NCBI RefSeq assembly: GCF_003248505.1
Contig: NZ_QFOA01000059.1
Coordinates: forward strand, 1-20,491
Source: Sphingobium sp.
Lineage (GTDB): Bacteria; Pseudomonadota; Alphaproteobacteria; Sphingomonadales; Sphingomonadaceae
Direction: 5' to 3'
Length of the DNA stretch: 20,491 nt
The position numbers and the translations under genes are program-made. The notes below the pieces were generated by a model. The model did not search any database. It was given only the letters and a program-made list of their open reading frames with translations, and was not told where the DNA came from. Below are positions 1 through 7,279 of this stretch, piece by piece (position 1 is the first letter of the stretch; every line of letters begins with the position of its first letter).

Positions 1-747
1 GACGTCAAAATCCTGATCTGTGAGAAGAATGCGGCGGTCGCCCGAGCGCTCCAGTCGCACCTGGCCGAGGAAGGCTATGCCGCCCGGATCGTAACCGACG
101 CCGCCGAAGCCAGACAAGAGATATCCGCCCACAGATACAGCCTGCTCCTGCTCGATATGGCACTGGACGACAGCGACGCGTTCGATTTTGCGCGTGAAGT
201 GCGGCGGCAGGAGGGGCCCGAGAGTCTCTCCATATTGATGATCGCGTCCGCGTCCGACACAAAGGCGCCCCTGTCGCTCGATCTCGTCGACTGGATCGAC
301 AAACCGGTTGATGGAACGCGCCTGAAAACCGCCATTTCATCCGCCTTCCGTCCGCCCAACGATGCAACGCCGCTCGTGCTGCATCTCGACGACGACCAGG
401 ATACGCTCGAAATCACGGCTTCCGCCCTCCACGGGCAAGCCGATATCCGCAAGGCCAGAACACTGGCCGAAGCCCGTGCGCTGCTGGAGGCAGAAACGCC
501 CCATCTGGCGATCCTCGATATTCATCTCGAAGAAGGATTTGGCCTGGATCTCTTGCCCCACCTGTTCGACGATGCGGGCGTCGCCATCCCCACCATCATC
601 TATTCGGCGCACGATATAGACCCCCAGTTCCAAAAGCAGGTCAGTGCCGTTCTCACCAAATCGAAGACATCCCTGCCCGATCTCAAGGCAACCGTTCGCC
701 GGGTCATAGCGTCCAGACGTGCGCAGGATGGGGAGCCGTTGCAATGA
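1..747 (+). CDS. Tandem receiver-domain protein, 5'-truncated (probable hybrid histidine kinase or multi-receiver regulator)
   Basis: The reading frame is open from the first base, so the true start lies outside the window and an internal ATG at 157 is not the start. The visible 248 residues form two CheY-like receiver domains. In the first (about residues 3-115) the phosphoacceptor is D52 in LLLLDMAL and a lysine is present in DKPVD, but the usual acidic pair after strand 1 is replaced by CEK, so its phosphorylation may be weakened. The second (about 123-240) has the acidic cluster LDDDQD and an aspartate in AILDIHLEEG. No output domain follows. Tandem C-terminal receivers are common in hybrid sensor kinases, which is the most likely identity, but a stand-alone regulator is possible. 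The stop overlaps the next start by ATGA at 744-747, so the two are probably co-translated. Confidence 0.8.
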   Translation, partial: DVKILICEKNAAVARALQSHLAEEGYAARIVTDAAEARQEISAHRYSLLLLDMALDDSDAFDFAREVRRQEGPESLSILMIASASDTKAPLSLDLVDWIDKPVDGTRLKTAISSAFRPPNDATPLVLHLDDDQDTLEITASALHGQADIRKARTLAEARALLEAETPHLAILDIHLEEGFGLDLLPHLFDDAGVAIPTIIYSAHDIDPQFQKQVSAVLTKSKTSLPDLKATVRRVIASRRAQDGEPLQ

Positions 748-1145
748 CGCAGACCGATCGCCTATCTGTATTCTATGTCGATGACGACGACGATATCCGC
801 CACATCGTGACATTGTCGCTCGCGCTCGATCCGCTGATCGAGTTGCGCGCATTTGCCAATGGCGAGGACGCGCTGTCGGTAGCTGAAAAGGAGACATGGC
901 AACCCGATATCGTCCTGCTGGATGTCATGATGCCGGGAATGGACGGCCCGTCCCTGATGCAGCGACTTCGCGCGCTCCCGCATTTCGGCACGCTTCCCTT
1001 TGTCTTTCTCACCGCTCGCGCAAGGCTGGGGGATATCGAGGATTACAAGGCGCTGGGCGCTGCCGATGTCATCCTTAAGCCCTTCGATCCCCTCACACTG
1101 GCCAAACAGCTTCATAAGATTTCCCGAACCGCAAGAGTTCGCTGA
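744..1145 (+). CDS. Single-domain response regulator (CheY-like)
   Basis: This 133-residue protein is one complete receiver domain with nothing attached. The acidic cluster is YVDDDDD (residues 11-17), the phosphoacceptor is D60 in VLLDVMMPGMDG, the conserved threonine is T90 in FLTAR, and the lysine is K112 in LKPFDP. All key residues are intact, unlike the first receiver of the upstream gene. It starts inside the upstream stop codon (ATGA), so it is likely the phosphotransfer partner of that protein in a relay. Stand-alone receivers act by protein contact rather than DNA binding. The target is not visible; the convergent pilus operon next door is a neighbour only and no regulatory link is shown. 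Confidence 0.9.
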   Translation: MTQTDRLSVFYVDDDDDIRHIVTLSLALDPLIELRAFANGEDALSVAEKETWQPDIVLLDVMMPGMDGPSLMQRLRALPHFGTLPFVFLTARARLGDIEDYKALGAADVILKPFDPLTLAKQLHKISRTARVR

Positions 1146-1180
1146 TACCGGGCGACGCTGCGCGCCCCGCTTGCCTTAGG

Positions 1181-1876
1181 CTAGAACGTGCGAACTTCGG
1201 ATTGTCCTGCGGTGGCGACGCGATATTCGACCGGTCCGACGGCGTCGACGACAACCTGCCAGGATGCACCGGGATAGAGGCGATTTGCAGGCAGGGTTCG
1301 GCACATCTTTCCGGCAGGGTCGCACTGCTTGCCCTCGAACATCTCGACATTCGTGTTGCCGGTGTTGCGGAAGGTGATCGTCGCCCCAGTCCGTTCCGCC
1401 ACCACCGATCCGTCGAGCGTTTCAGGCCTGTAAATGACGAGCACGTCATATCCCACCATCACCTTGAGCGCGGTGATGCTCGCCGTCACGTCGCCTGCGA
1501 CCGGCTTGATCGCAACGCGGTAGATCCGGTCGCGCGACCCGCGAGCGAGCACGGCGGCAATGCGGACGAGACGCCGCTGCCCCGGTTCCAAAATCATGCG
1601 CTGCGGCGATACCAACAACCCGAGGATACCGGGGTCGGGTTGGACCACCCGCTCCTCCTGCGCGGTGCCCGGCGCCACCACCTCTACAGGCTCGGCGACG
1701 ACATAGCTGCGGTCCTTGCTGTTGTTCCACACTTCCAGGTCCTGCGCCTGCGGCGTGCCGGGTGTCAGGTCGACGATGACCCGGCTCAGAACCAGATTGG
1801 CGTGTGCGTGCGGCGTCGCCGCGATGGCAAGGAACGCCAGCAGGATACGGGGCACAAGGGCGCGGATGTCAGTCAT
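1181..1876 (-). CDS. Periplasmic pilus chaperone (PapD-like, alternate/CS1 type)
   Basis: The protein has 231 residues and begins with a clear signal peptide ending at HAHA (about residue 26), followed by a two-domain immunoglobulin-like chaperone. The first domain carries the alternating hydrophobic strand LVLSRVIVDL and the segment ISPQRMILEPGQ-like (LVSPQRMILEPGQRR, about 88-102) typical of PapD-family chaperones. The second domain contains the ITFRNTGNTNVEM strand and two cysteines (CDPAGKMC). Its family role is to hold pilin subunits in the periplasm, complete their fold by donor-strand complementation and deliver them to the usher. It is the last gene of the pilus operon and overlaps the usher stop by 4 bases (1873-1876, ATGA). 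I call it alternate type because of the usher beside it. Confidence 0.88.
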   Translation of the reverse strand: MTDIRALVPRILLAFLAIAATPHAHANLVLSRVIVDLTPGTPQAQDLEVWNNSKDRSYVVAEPVEVVAPGTAQEERVVQPDPGILGLLVSPQRMILEPGQRRLVRIAAVLARGSRDRIYRVAIKPVAGDVTASITALKVMVGYDVLVIYRPETLDGSVVAERTGATITFRNTGNTNVEMFEGKQCDPAGKMCRTLPANRLYPGASWQVVVDAVGPVEYRVATAGQSEVRTF

Positions 1877-4407
1877 GGTCTTCCTTCATTGGCGGCCATG
1901 CGCCGAAGCGGTCCGAGAGGCTGCTGCCATGTGCACCGCACCGTCCCGAGGGGGATATAGGCCGCGGTCGTTTCCGGGGCGTTAATCGTCGCCTGACAGG
2001 CACGTCCATCGGGCGTTCGGATGTTCAAATCCACGTTGCGACCGGTTTCGATCTGGAAATAGCCTTGGGCGTCCGTCCGGGCGACAGCGTCGCGGGTCAC
2101 GATGTCAGCGTCCGCCACTGGCAATCCGTCAGGCCAAACCAACCGCCCGAACATCGCCACGACGCTGTCCACCGACCAGGCAAGCGATGCGACGTTGCCG
2201 GGATAAACGCTGATGCGCCGAAGCGACGTATCGAAATGAACGAGGCCACCGGCGACCGGTCGAAGCCTGACGCCATATTGGCGGTAGGGCGGAACGGCGA
2301 TGAACCGGGTTTCGCCGCCTCTCACCTCCATCCGGGGCGTTTCGTTCACCAGCACTTCGAACAGCGCGTCGGGCGGCGCGTTTTTCATGTGAACGGCGAT
2401 CAGGCTGTCGCTCTGGTCCCGTCCGGCGATAGCCGCTATCCCTCGACTGGCGACGAGGGATGTCTGTCCGCTCAGGCTGAACTGCGTTCGACCTGAATCT
2501 CCGATCTGCTGGATCACATCGGCGCCGATTGTACCGAGCGGTCCGCGCCAGTCGGCGCGGGCATGGACGATATCGTTCCCCGGAAGGCGATCGGCGCTGC
2601 CCACCAGCATCAGGTCGCCGCCCGCGACATCATCGTCCTGCCAGCTGCCCTGAACCCCGCCGACCATGCCGGTCCGACGGCGACCCGGCCCCGACGGAAA
2701 GGATTGGACGCCCGCCGTCGCGGAAAGCGAATGGCGTGGACGCAAAAGCTGCAGGCGGATGCCCGCATAGCCTGAGCGACCGATGCTCGACTGCGACACG
2801 TTGCTTTCGAGCGAGAGGTCGATCCCGGACCGACGCAGCACCGACCAGCGCGCCGTGGGCCCGACCGCGTAATGATGCGTCCCATGATCGAGCCGGTAGA
2901 AGGCGGACAGGTTGATCTGCGCATTCGTCAGACGATAGCTGATGTCGCCCATCACCTGCGTAAAGCTGCCACCGAACGAGTGGACCGGCGGGGTGTTTAT
3001 TCCTGTTTGACGAATGGATGCGGGCCGTCCGTCGACGGCGGCAATCAGCGGTCGGCCATCGTGCGTGTGCACATGACGGGCGTCGATATTGAAATTGAAG
3101 CGCGACACCCCGGTGCTGTTCGCCTGAAAAAGGATACCGCCATCCTGTCTGCTGGAGCCGAGAAGCGCCACCCGGAACTGCGCCGGGGCTGTCAGCAGAT
3201 ACGCGCCCAGTTCCGCCGTCAGCCGTCCGTTCGACGCGACCGCGCTGGCATCGAGGGCGAGGTGACGGCCAAGACGCCGCGCCGCGCCCGCTTCGGCGTA
3301 GCCCTTGCGCGTGGGGGAAATAAACGCACCGGGCTGGTCCTGAACCAGCATGCCGCCCCGCGCGAACCATAGCCATTCGCCTGCGGGTGCGATCCGCGCA
3401 TTCTTGGTGAAAAACCGCCGCTCTTCCCGGTGCGCGCCGCTCTGTTCCTGGATACGCACCGTGATTTCATAGGCGCCGTCCGGCAGCATCGTCGTGTCAA
3501 GGCTCTGGTTTCCGGCATCGTAGATGTGCGACCCGACGAGGCGGTCGTCGATCAGCATGTCCACTCGGGACCGCTGGCTGAGCGAAACGATAAGCGGAGT
3601 GCCACTGATCACATCCTTGTCCGCCCGCGTATCGAACTGCGTCTCTATCCCCGCTCCCACGATGCGGCGACGACCGAGAAGATCCAAGCCCGGTGCCCAG
3701 AACGCTCCTGCGGTGTAGCGCATGCCAGGCTTGTCGATCTCGACGGCAAGCACATCGCCCTTCAACCCGATGTTCGAAGCATATGAGGTCGTGCTGATCA
3801 GGCGGGCATCGCGATCGCCCAGCACCGCGCGGTTCTGGACGGTGAAATCCGTGCCGCCATCGCCCGATCCGGCGACCGTGCCTGCGATCCAGTCCACCAG
3901 CGACAATCCGGCATCGGGCACCGGGAGGAAAATGTCCTGCGTGGCGGACCGAACGGCCAGGTAGCGCGACGAAATGAACAATGTCAGCCGGAAGCGGTCC
4001 TGATCGAAGATGATGCCGGCCACGGGCGGCTCCAGGCGACCGCACATTTCCCGGTCGCTTCCCTGCGAACAGGCCAGTTCGGCATGGCTGTCGAGCGGCC
4101 CGCTCAATGCGCCGGTTACCGCCGGAATGTCGGCGACCTGCGGGATCAGCGCGACGATGGCCGCCGGGTCGATCAGGCGGACCACGCCATCCTCGACGTC
4201 CAGCTGCGCCTGCCCGATGGGTTCACCGCCGAAATAAAGATCGGTGACGATGCGCTGCGCGCGCGCCAGCTCGGAGAAACCCGCCGGCATCGCTACGGCG
4301 AGCCGGTTTTCCGCCCGCACATGGCCGCAAACGGACGCCCAGATGAGCGCCAGCAGGACCGGCATGGCTTTGTGCAAGATTTCGGCAGCGGGACGGATCG
4401 GAAGCAT
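1873..4407 (-). CDS. Outer-membrane pilus usher (TcfC/CS1-type)
   Basis: The 844-residue protein has a signal peptide (about 1-32, ending HVRA), then the PAGFSELARAQ N-terminal region seen in TcfC/CfaC-type ushers. A cysteine pair lies at C113 and C122, followed by a long beta-rich barrel segment (roughly 190-640). A C-terminal module (about 750-835; FGRLVWPDGLPVADADI, then GYFQIETG) resembles the CS1-pili C-terminal, carboxypeptidase-regulatory-like domain. Ushers thread chaperone-bound pilins through the outer membrane and anchor the growing fibre. Length fits the family. The start at 4407 has a modest GAGG about 10 bases upstream and lies 12 bases after the second pilin's stop. It overlaps the chaperone start. 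Assignment to the alternate rather than the classical FimD family is by recalled motif style, not by a search. Confidence 0.87.
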   Translation of the reverse strand: MLPIRPAAEILHKAMPVLLALIWASVCGHVRAENRLAVAMPAGFSELARAQRIVTDLYFGGEPIGQAQLDVEDGVVRLIDPAAIVALIPQVADIPAVTGALSGPLDSHAELACSQGSDREMCGRLEPPVAGIIFDQDRFRLTLFISSRYLAVRSATQDIFLPVPDAGLSLVDWIAGTVAGSGDGGTDFTVQNRAVLGDRDARLISTTSYASNIGLKGDVLAVEIDKPGMRYTAGAFWAPGLDLLGRRRIVGAGIETQFDTRADKDVISGTPLIVSLSQRSRVDMLIDDRLVGSHIYDAGNQSLDTTMLPDGAYEITVRIQEQSGAHREERRFFTKNARIAPAGEWLWFARGGMLVQDQPGAFISPTRKGYAEAGAARRLGRHLALDASAVASNGRLTAELGAYLLTAPAQFRVALLGSSRQDGGILFQANSTGVSRFNFNIDARHVHTHDGRPLIAAVDGRPASIRQTGINTPPVHSFGGSFTQVMGDISYRLTNAQINLSAFYRLDHGTHHYAVGPTARWSVLRRSGIDLSLESNVSQSSIGRSGYAGIRLQLLRPRHSLSATAGVQSFPSGPGRRRTGMVGGVQGSWQDDDVAGGDLMLVGSADRLPGNDIVHARADWRGPLGTIGADVIQQIGDSGRTQFSLSGQTSLVASRGIAAIAGRDQSDSLIAVHMKNAPPDALFEVLVNETPRMEVRGGETRFIAVPPYRQYGVRLRPVAGGLVHFDTSLRRISVYPGNVASLAWSVDSVVAMFGRLVWPDGLPVADADIVTRDAVARTDAQGYFQIETGRNVDLNIRTPDGRACQATINAPETTAAYIPLGTVRCTWQQPLGPLRRMAANEGRP

Positions 4408-4419
4408 GCCGCCGCGCCC

Positions 4420-4983
4420 TCAATTCGGTGCAATCATCACCGTCAGCGTCCCGGTGTAGCGACCGGCTTGCGCGACGGACAGGATAGCGGCGCGCAGAAT
4501 GACGGTTAAACTGCCGCTTCGCGTAAGGCCCAGCGTGCAACCGGGCAGGACGCCCTGCGAAACAAAGCCGGACTGCGCAAGACCCGCCGTGAGGTGCGTG
4601 CCGCTGGCCTGATAGGGAGTGGAGTTCCACTGCACTTCGTATGCCAGCGTCGATCCGCCCGCAGACAGCATGAAGGCACCGCCTGCGCCCGAACCGGTCG
4701 CGCGCACGCTGTAGCTCGAAGACAACGCACCGCTGTAAGCACAGACTGTCTGGCTTTGCGAAACGTCGGACGTGACGCTGGCAACGGTCCCGAAAGACAT
4801 GTCCGCCAGCTCCGTCAACTGCACAAGTTGAGCCTGTGCGGGCTGGCAGATCGAGCCGACGATTGCCATGGCGATAACCGGGATCCACGTTCGGGTGGAC
4901 GGCATCGCCCAAGGCAAGCCGCCCACCCCCGCCCTGGCTGGCCGGGCAACAAGGGTGCGACCCGAAGGTGCAGAACCAGCCAT
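4420..4983 (-). CDS. Minor or tip pilin of the chaperone-usher pilus
   Basis: I place the start at 4983 (187 residues): GGAA lies about 10 bases upstream and the start is 22 bases after the first pilin's stop. An in-frame ATG at 4905 is an alternative that gives a more ordinary signal peptide. With the 4983 start the hydrophobic core (WIPVIAMAIVGSIC) is preceded by an unusually long basic leader, cleaved near QPAQA. The mature part is a paralogue of the first pilin: it shares RATGSGAGGAF, YEVQWN and the terminal YTGTLTVMI, and one cysteine pair (C81 and C149). Unlike that pilin it begins almost directly with the first body strand (QLTELADMSFG) and has no N-terminal donor extension. A subunit without a donor strand could only sit at the fibre tip, so I infer a tip or initiator role. 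Confidence 0.82.
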   Translation of the reverse strand: MAGSAPSGRTLVARPARAGVGGLPWAMPSTRTWIPVIAMAIVGSICQPAQAQLVQLTELADMSFGTVASVTSDVSQSQTVCAYSGALSSSYSVRATGSGAGGAFMLSAGGSTLAYEVQWNSTPYQASGTHLTAGLAQSGFVSQGVLPGCTLGLTRSGSLTVILRAAILSVAQAGRYTGTLTVMIAPN

Positions 4984-5005
4984 ATCGATTTCGTTCCGCA
5001 GCGTG

Positions 5006-5590
5006 CTATTGCGGGGTGACGAGCAGAGTGAGCGTTCCGGTATAGCTGGTCGCAGCCACCATGGTCTGGAGATCGGAAGACGCGATCGACACGATAAGGC
5101 TGGACGTCGAAGCCGGGCCGGAACTGCATGTCGGCGTGGTGGCGGTGGAAACGAGGCCCGACAACGGGGTGTCTGCCACAAGTGCCGTGCCTGCCGACTG
5201 ACCGCTGCTCTGGTTCCACTGGACGCTATAGGGAACCGGCGCCAGCGCGCCGCTGGCCAGTGTGAAGGCACCCGCCGTGCCGCTGCCCGTGGCCTTTATG
5301 CTATAGCCCTTTGTGGCGGTGTTGCTCCACACACAGTCATTCTGACTGGAAACGGCATTGGAGGTCGGATCCGCGTTGGTGAAGTTGATGTCGGTCAGAC
5401 CGGTAATGTGAGCCCGATTGGGCACGGTCGCGGTGATGGTGATACTGCCCTGCGAAGTAGCCCCGATCGTGCCTTGGGTGGCCGCTGCGGCAGGGGCGGC
5501 AAAACCGGCAAGCGCAAGGCCCGCCAATATGTTCGCAGCATGTCGATGAAGCCAGCTGCCATGCCGGACTGTTTTGGAATGAGGACCCAT
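5006..5590 (-). CDS. Major pilin of the chaperone-usher pilus
   Basis: The start at 5590 is chosen because GGAGAAG sits 4 bases upstream of that ATG; an ATG six codons earlier lacks such a site. The 194-residue precursor has a signal peptide with hydrophobic core ILAGLALAGFAAPAAA, cleaved near residue 37. The mature protein begins with a glycine/threonine-rich stretch and an alternating hydrophobic segment GSITITATVPNRAHI (about 48-62) that fits a donor strand. The body carries C86 and C155, the SIKATGSGTAGAFTL strand, YSVQWN and the C-terminal YTGTLTLLVTPQ strand. Chaperone-usher pilins polymerise by inserting the donor strand into the next subunit. As the first gene of the operon with the best ribosome binding site, it is the likely major subunit. 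The family could be CS1-type or spore-coat-U-like; the sequence alone does not settle it. Confidence 0.85.
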   Translation of the reverse strand: MGPHSKTVRHGSWLHRHAANILAGLALAGFAAPAAAATQGTIGATSQGSITITATVPNRAHITGLTDINFTNADPTSNAVSSQNDCVWSNTATKGYSIKATGSGTAGAFTLASGALAPVPYSVQWNQSSGQSAGTALVADTPLSGLVSTATTPTCSSGPASTSSLIVSIASSDLQTMVAATSYTGTLTLLVTPQ

Positions 5591-6169
5591 GATCTTCTCC
5601 GTTTGCATGACGAATGATCAAGGGGATGCGACGTTAACAATTTATTCCAACGCCTATCGGGAGAAATGGAAGCTAGACCAATGTCTAACGATATTGAAAC
5701 TGATCAGGGGAACTATTGCACATATAGCGCCCGCATTTATTGGCGTGCCTCCACCGCGCCGCCAAATCATCCATAATGGCCTATATCGTGCGCACCAAAT
5801 CGCTGGCTGCCCCCTGGTCGATCAACTCGATCAGGATCATTCTAGCGTCGTCATAGCCAGACGATCGCAACCATCACCGGACAGAGGCGCGCTTCGTCTT
5901 GAGCTTTGTCCTGCATCCGCAATGTCAGCACCACGATGCAGAAGGTAGGCGGCATCGTGTCGAGCCGTCGAACCATCAAGGAAAGCTTTTTCGTCCGGAG
6001 GCTGATCCGGCGGGGTTTGAGCGACAGCGATGTAGACACCTGCGCGCGGGTTAGCCGCTTGCCGACCGACTAAAGCCTCAAGGGCGAGTTTCGGCACACG
6101 GCAGGGACGCAGGATTTCGACAGCTCATGCAGGCTTGCGATGACGCCGGAGCCTGAGGCATGAGGCGGC
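5591..6169. other. Long intergenic region without a convincing gene
   Basis: This stretch separates the leftward pilus operon from the rightward glycosyltransferase gene, so it should hold both promoters. Bases 5600-5760 are clearly richer in A and T than the surroundings and include a short inverted repeat at 5674-5687. Short open frames on the - strand (5837-6097 and 5851-6039) have no recognisable domain, no good ribosome binding site and no neighbour linkage, so I do not call them. The part 5780-6120 could be a decayed gene or an untranslated regulatory RNA, but nothing proves either. I cannot assign -35/-10 boxes with confidence. Confidence 0.5.
5674..5687. promoter_or_regulatory. Inverted repeat upstream of the pilus operon (possible operator)
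   Basis: TAGAC and GTCTA flank a 4-base spacer (CAAT) in the A/T-rich region, 84-97 bases upstream of the major pilin start. The arms match perfectly but are only 5 bases long, so chance occurrence is quite possible. The position would suit a regulator site for the pilus operon. No regulator gene for it is identified in the window. Confidence 0.25.
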
Positions 6170-7279
6170 ATGAAGATCGCATATGTCATCAATTCGGTCG
6201 AAGGCGGGGGCGCGTCGCAGCCGGTTCCCGCCATCGCCCGGGTCTTGCAGGGAGAAGGAGCGCAAGTGCGCGTTTTTGCCCTGACCCCGCGTGACCGACG
6301 AGGGCTTCGCGCGATGGTCGAAGCGGGTCTCGATCCCCTCGTGCGCGAGGGCGGCACGCAGGACCATCTATCCGCCGCATTATGGCTGCGGCGGGAATTG
6401 CGGGCATGGGGCGCGACCCATATCTGGACGTCGCTCAGCCGCGCCACGATTTTGGGTCTGATTGTCGGCCCGACTATGGGCCTGCCGGTCGTCAGCTGGC
6501 AACATGCAGCTTTCCTGAAGCCGGGCAACCGACGGTTGATGCGGCTGCTCCAATCGCGCGCAATGCTGTGGATCGGCGATTCACGCAGCGTGACCGCGCT
6601 GACGGCGGAGCGGATCGGCGTACCGCAGGATAGATTGCGATGCTGGCCCATCTTTGCCTGCGACGCGGATGCGCCGCAGGCAAGGCCGTGGCATCGGGGG
6701 GAGCCATTGCGCATCGGCAGCCTTGGCCGATTGCACAGGGTAAAGGGCTATGACGTGCTGATCGAGGCCCTGAGCCTGCTGGTTCGCTCGGGATATGCCC
6801 CCCCGGCCCCCGTTCACCTTTCCATCGGCGGCGAGGGGGCGGAACGGGAGCGACTGGAAGCGGCGATCGCGGCTGCGGGGCTCATAGACATAAGCATGAC
6901 AGGCTATGTCGAAAAGCCGGGCGCCTTCCTTGCCCGGCATCACCTTTACGTGCAGCCGTCCCGGTCCGAAGGATTTTGCATCGCGGCGCATGAAGCCATG
7001 GCAGCCGGACTACCGGTCGTCGCATCGGCGGTCGGGGAACTGGCCTATTCCATCGGCGCGGATACCGGCCTGACCGTGCCCCCCGCCAACCCCCAGGCGC
7101 TGGCCGACGCGCTCAGGCGGATGCTGTCTCAGCCCGATCGTCTCGCGGACATGGGCCGCCTGGCGCGGATGGATATGCTGGATCGCTTTTCACAGCAACG
7201 GTTCGCAGCGACCGGCGCCGCCATCATGGCCGAAGTGAAGGCAGCCGCCCTTACCAGCGGGTTGCAAGCTTCAGGCTGA
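6170..7279 (+). CDS. Glycosyltransferase, GT4 family (GT-B fold)
   Basis: The 369-residue protein has the GT-B layout. The N-terminal Rossmann half starts MKIAYVINSVEGGGAS (the donor-side glycine loop). The C-terminal half has GSLGRLHRVKG (184-193), the IGGEG turn (219-223) and the EX7E signature E267...E275 within EGFCIAAHEAMAAG. These are the hallmarks of retaining GT4 glycosyltransferases, which move a sugar from a nucleotide sugar to a lipid-linked or oligosaccharide acceptor at the inner face of the cytoplasmic membrane. No membrane segment is evident. Donor and acceptor cannot be read from sequence. The start is preceded by GAGGCGGC. It stands apart from the other glycosyltransferase genes, with the receptor/FecR/sigma/flippase block between, and its 3' end overlaps the convergent receptor gene by about 29 bases. 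Confidence 0.9.
   Translation: MKIAYVINSVEGGGASQPVPAIARVLQGEGAQVRVFALTPRDRRGLRAMVEAGLDPLVREGGTQDHLSAALWLRRELRAWGATHIWTSLSRATILGLIVGPTMGLPVVSWQHAAFLKPGNRRLMRLLQSRAMLWIGDSRSVTALTAERIGVPQDRLRCWPIFACDADAPQARPWHRGEPLRIGSLGRLHRVKGYDVLIEALSLLVRSGYAPPAPVHLSIGGEGAERERLEAAIAAAGLIDISMTGYVEKPGAFLARHHLYVQPSRSEGFCIAAHEAMAAGLPVVASAVGELAYSIGADTGLTVPPANPQALADALRRMLSQPDRLADMGRLARMDMLDRFSQQRFAATGAAIMAEVKAAALTSGLQASG

Noticed and set aside
1149..1180. Possible terminator between the CheY-like gene and the chaperone gene
   Set aside because: A GGGCG/CGCCC pairing exists but with a long loop and no T-run on either strand, so it is too weak to call.
5837..6097. - strand open frame of 86 codons in the intergenic gap
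   Set aside because: It has no domain, no ribosome binding site and overlaps another equally unconvincing frame; coding status is unsupported.
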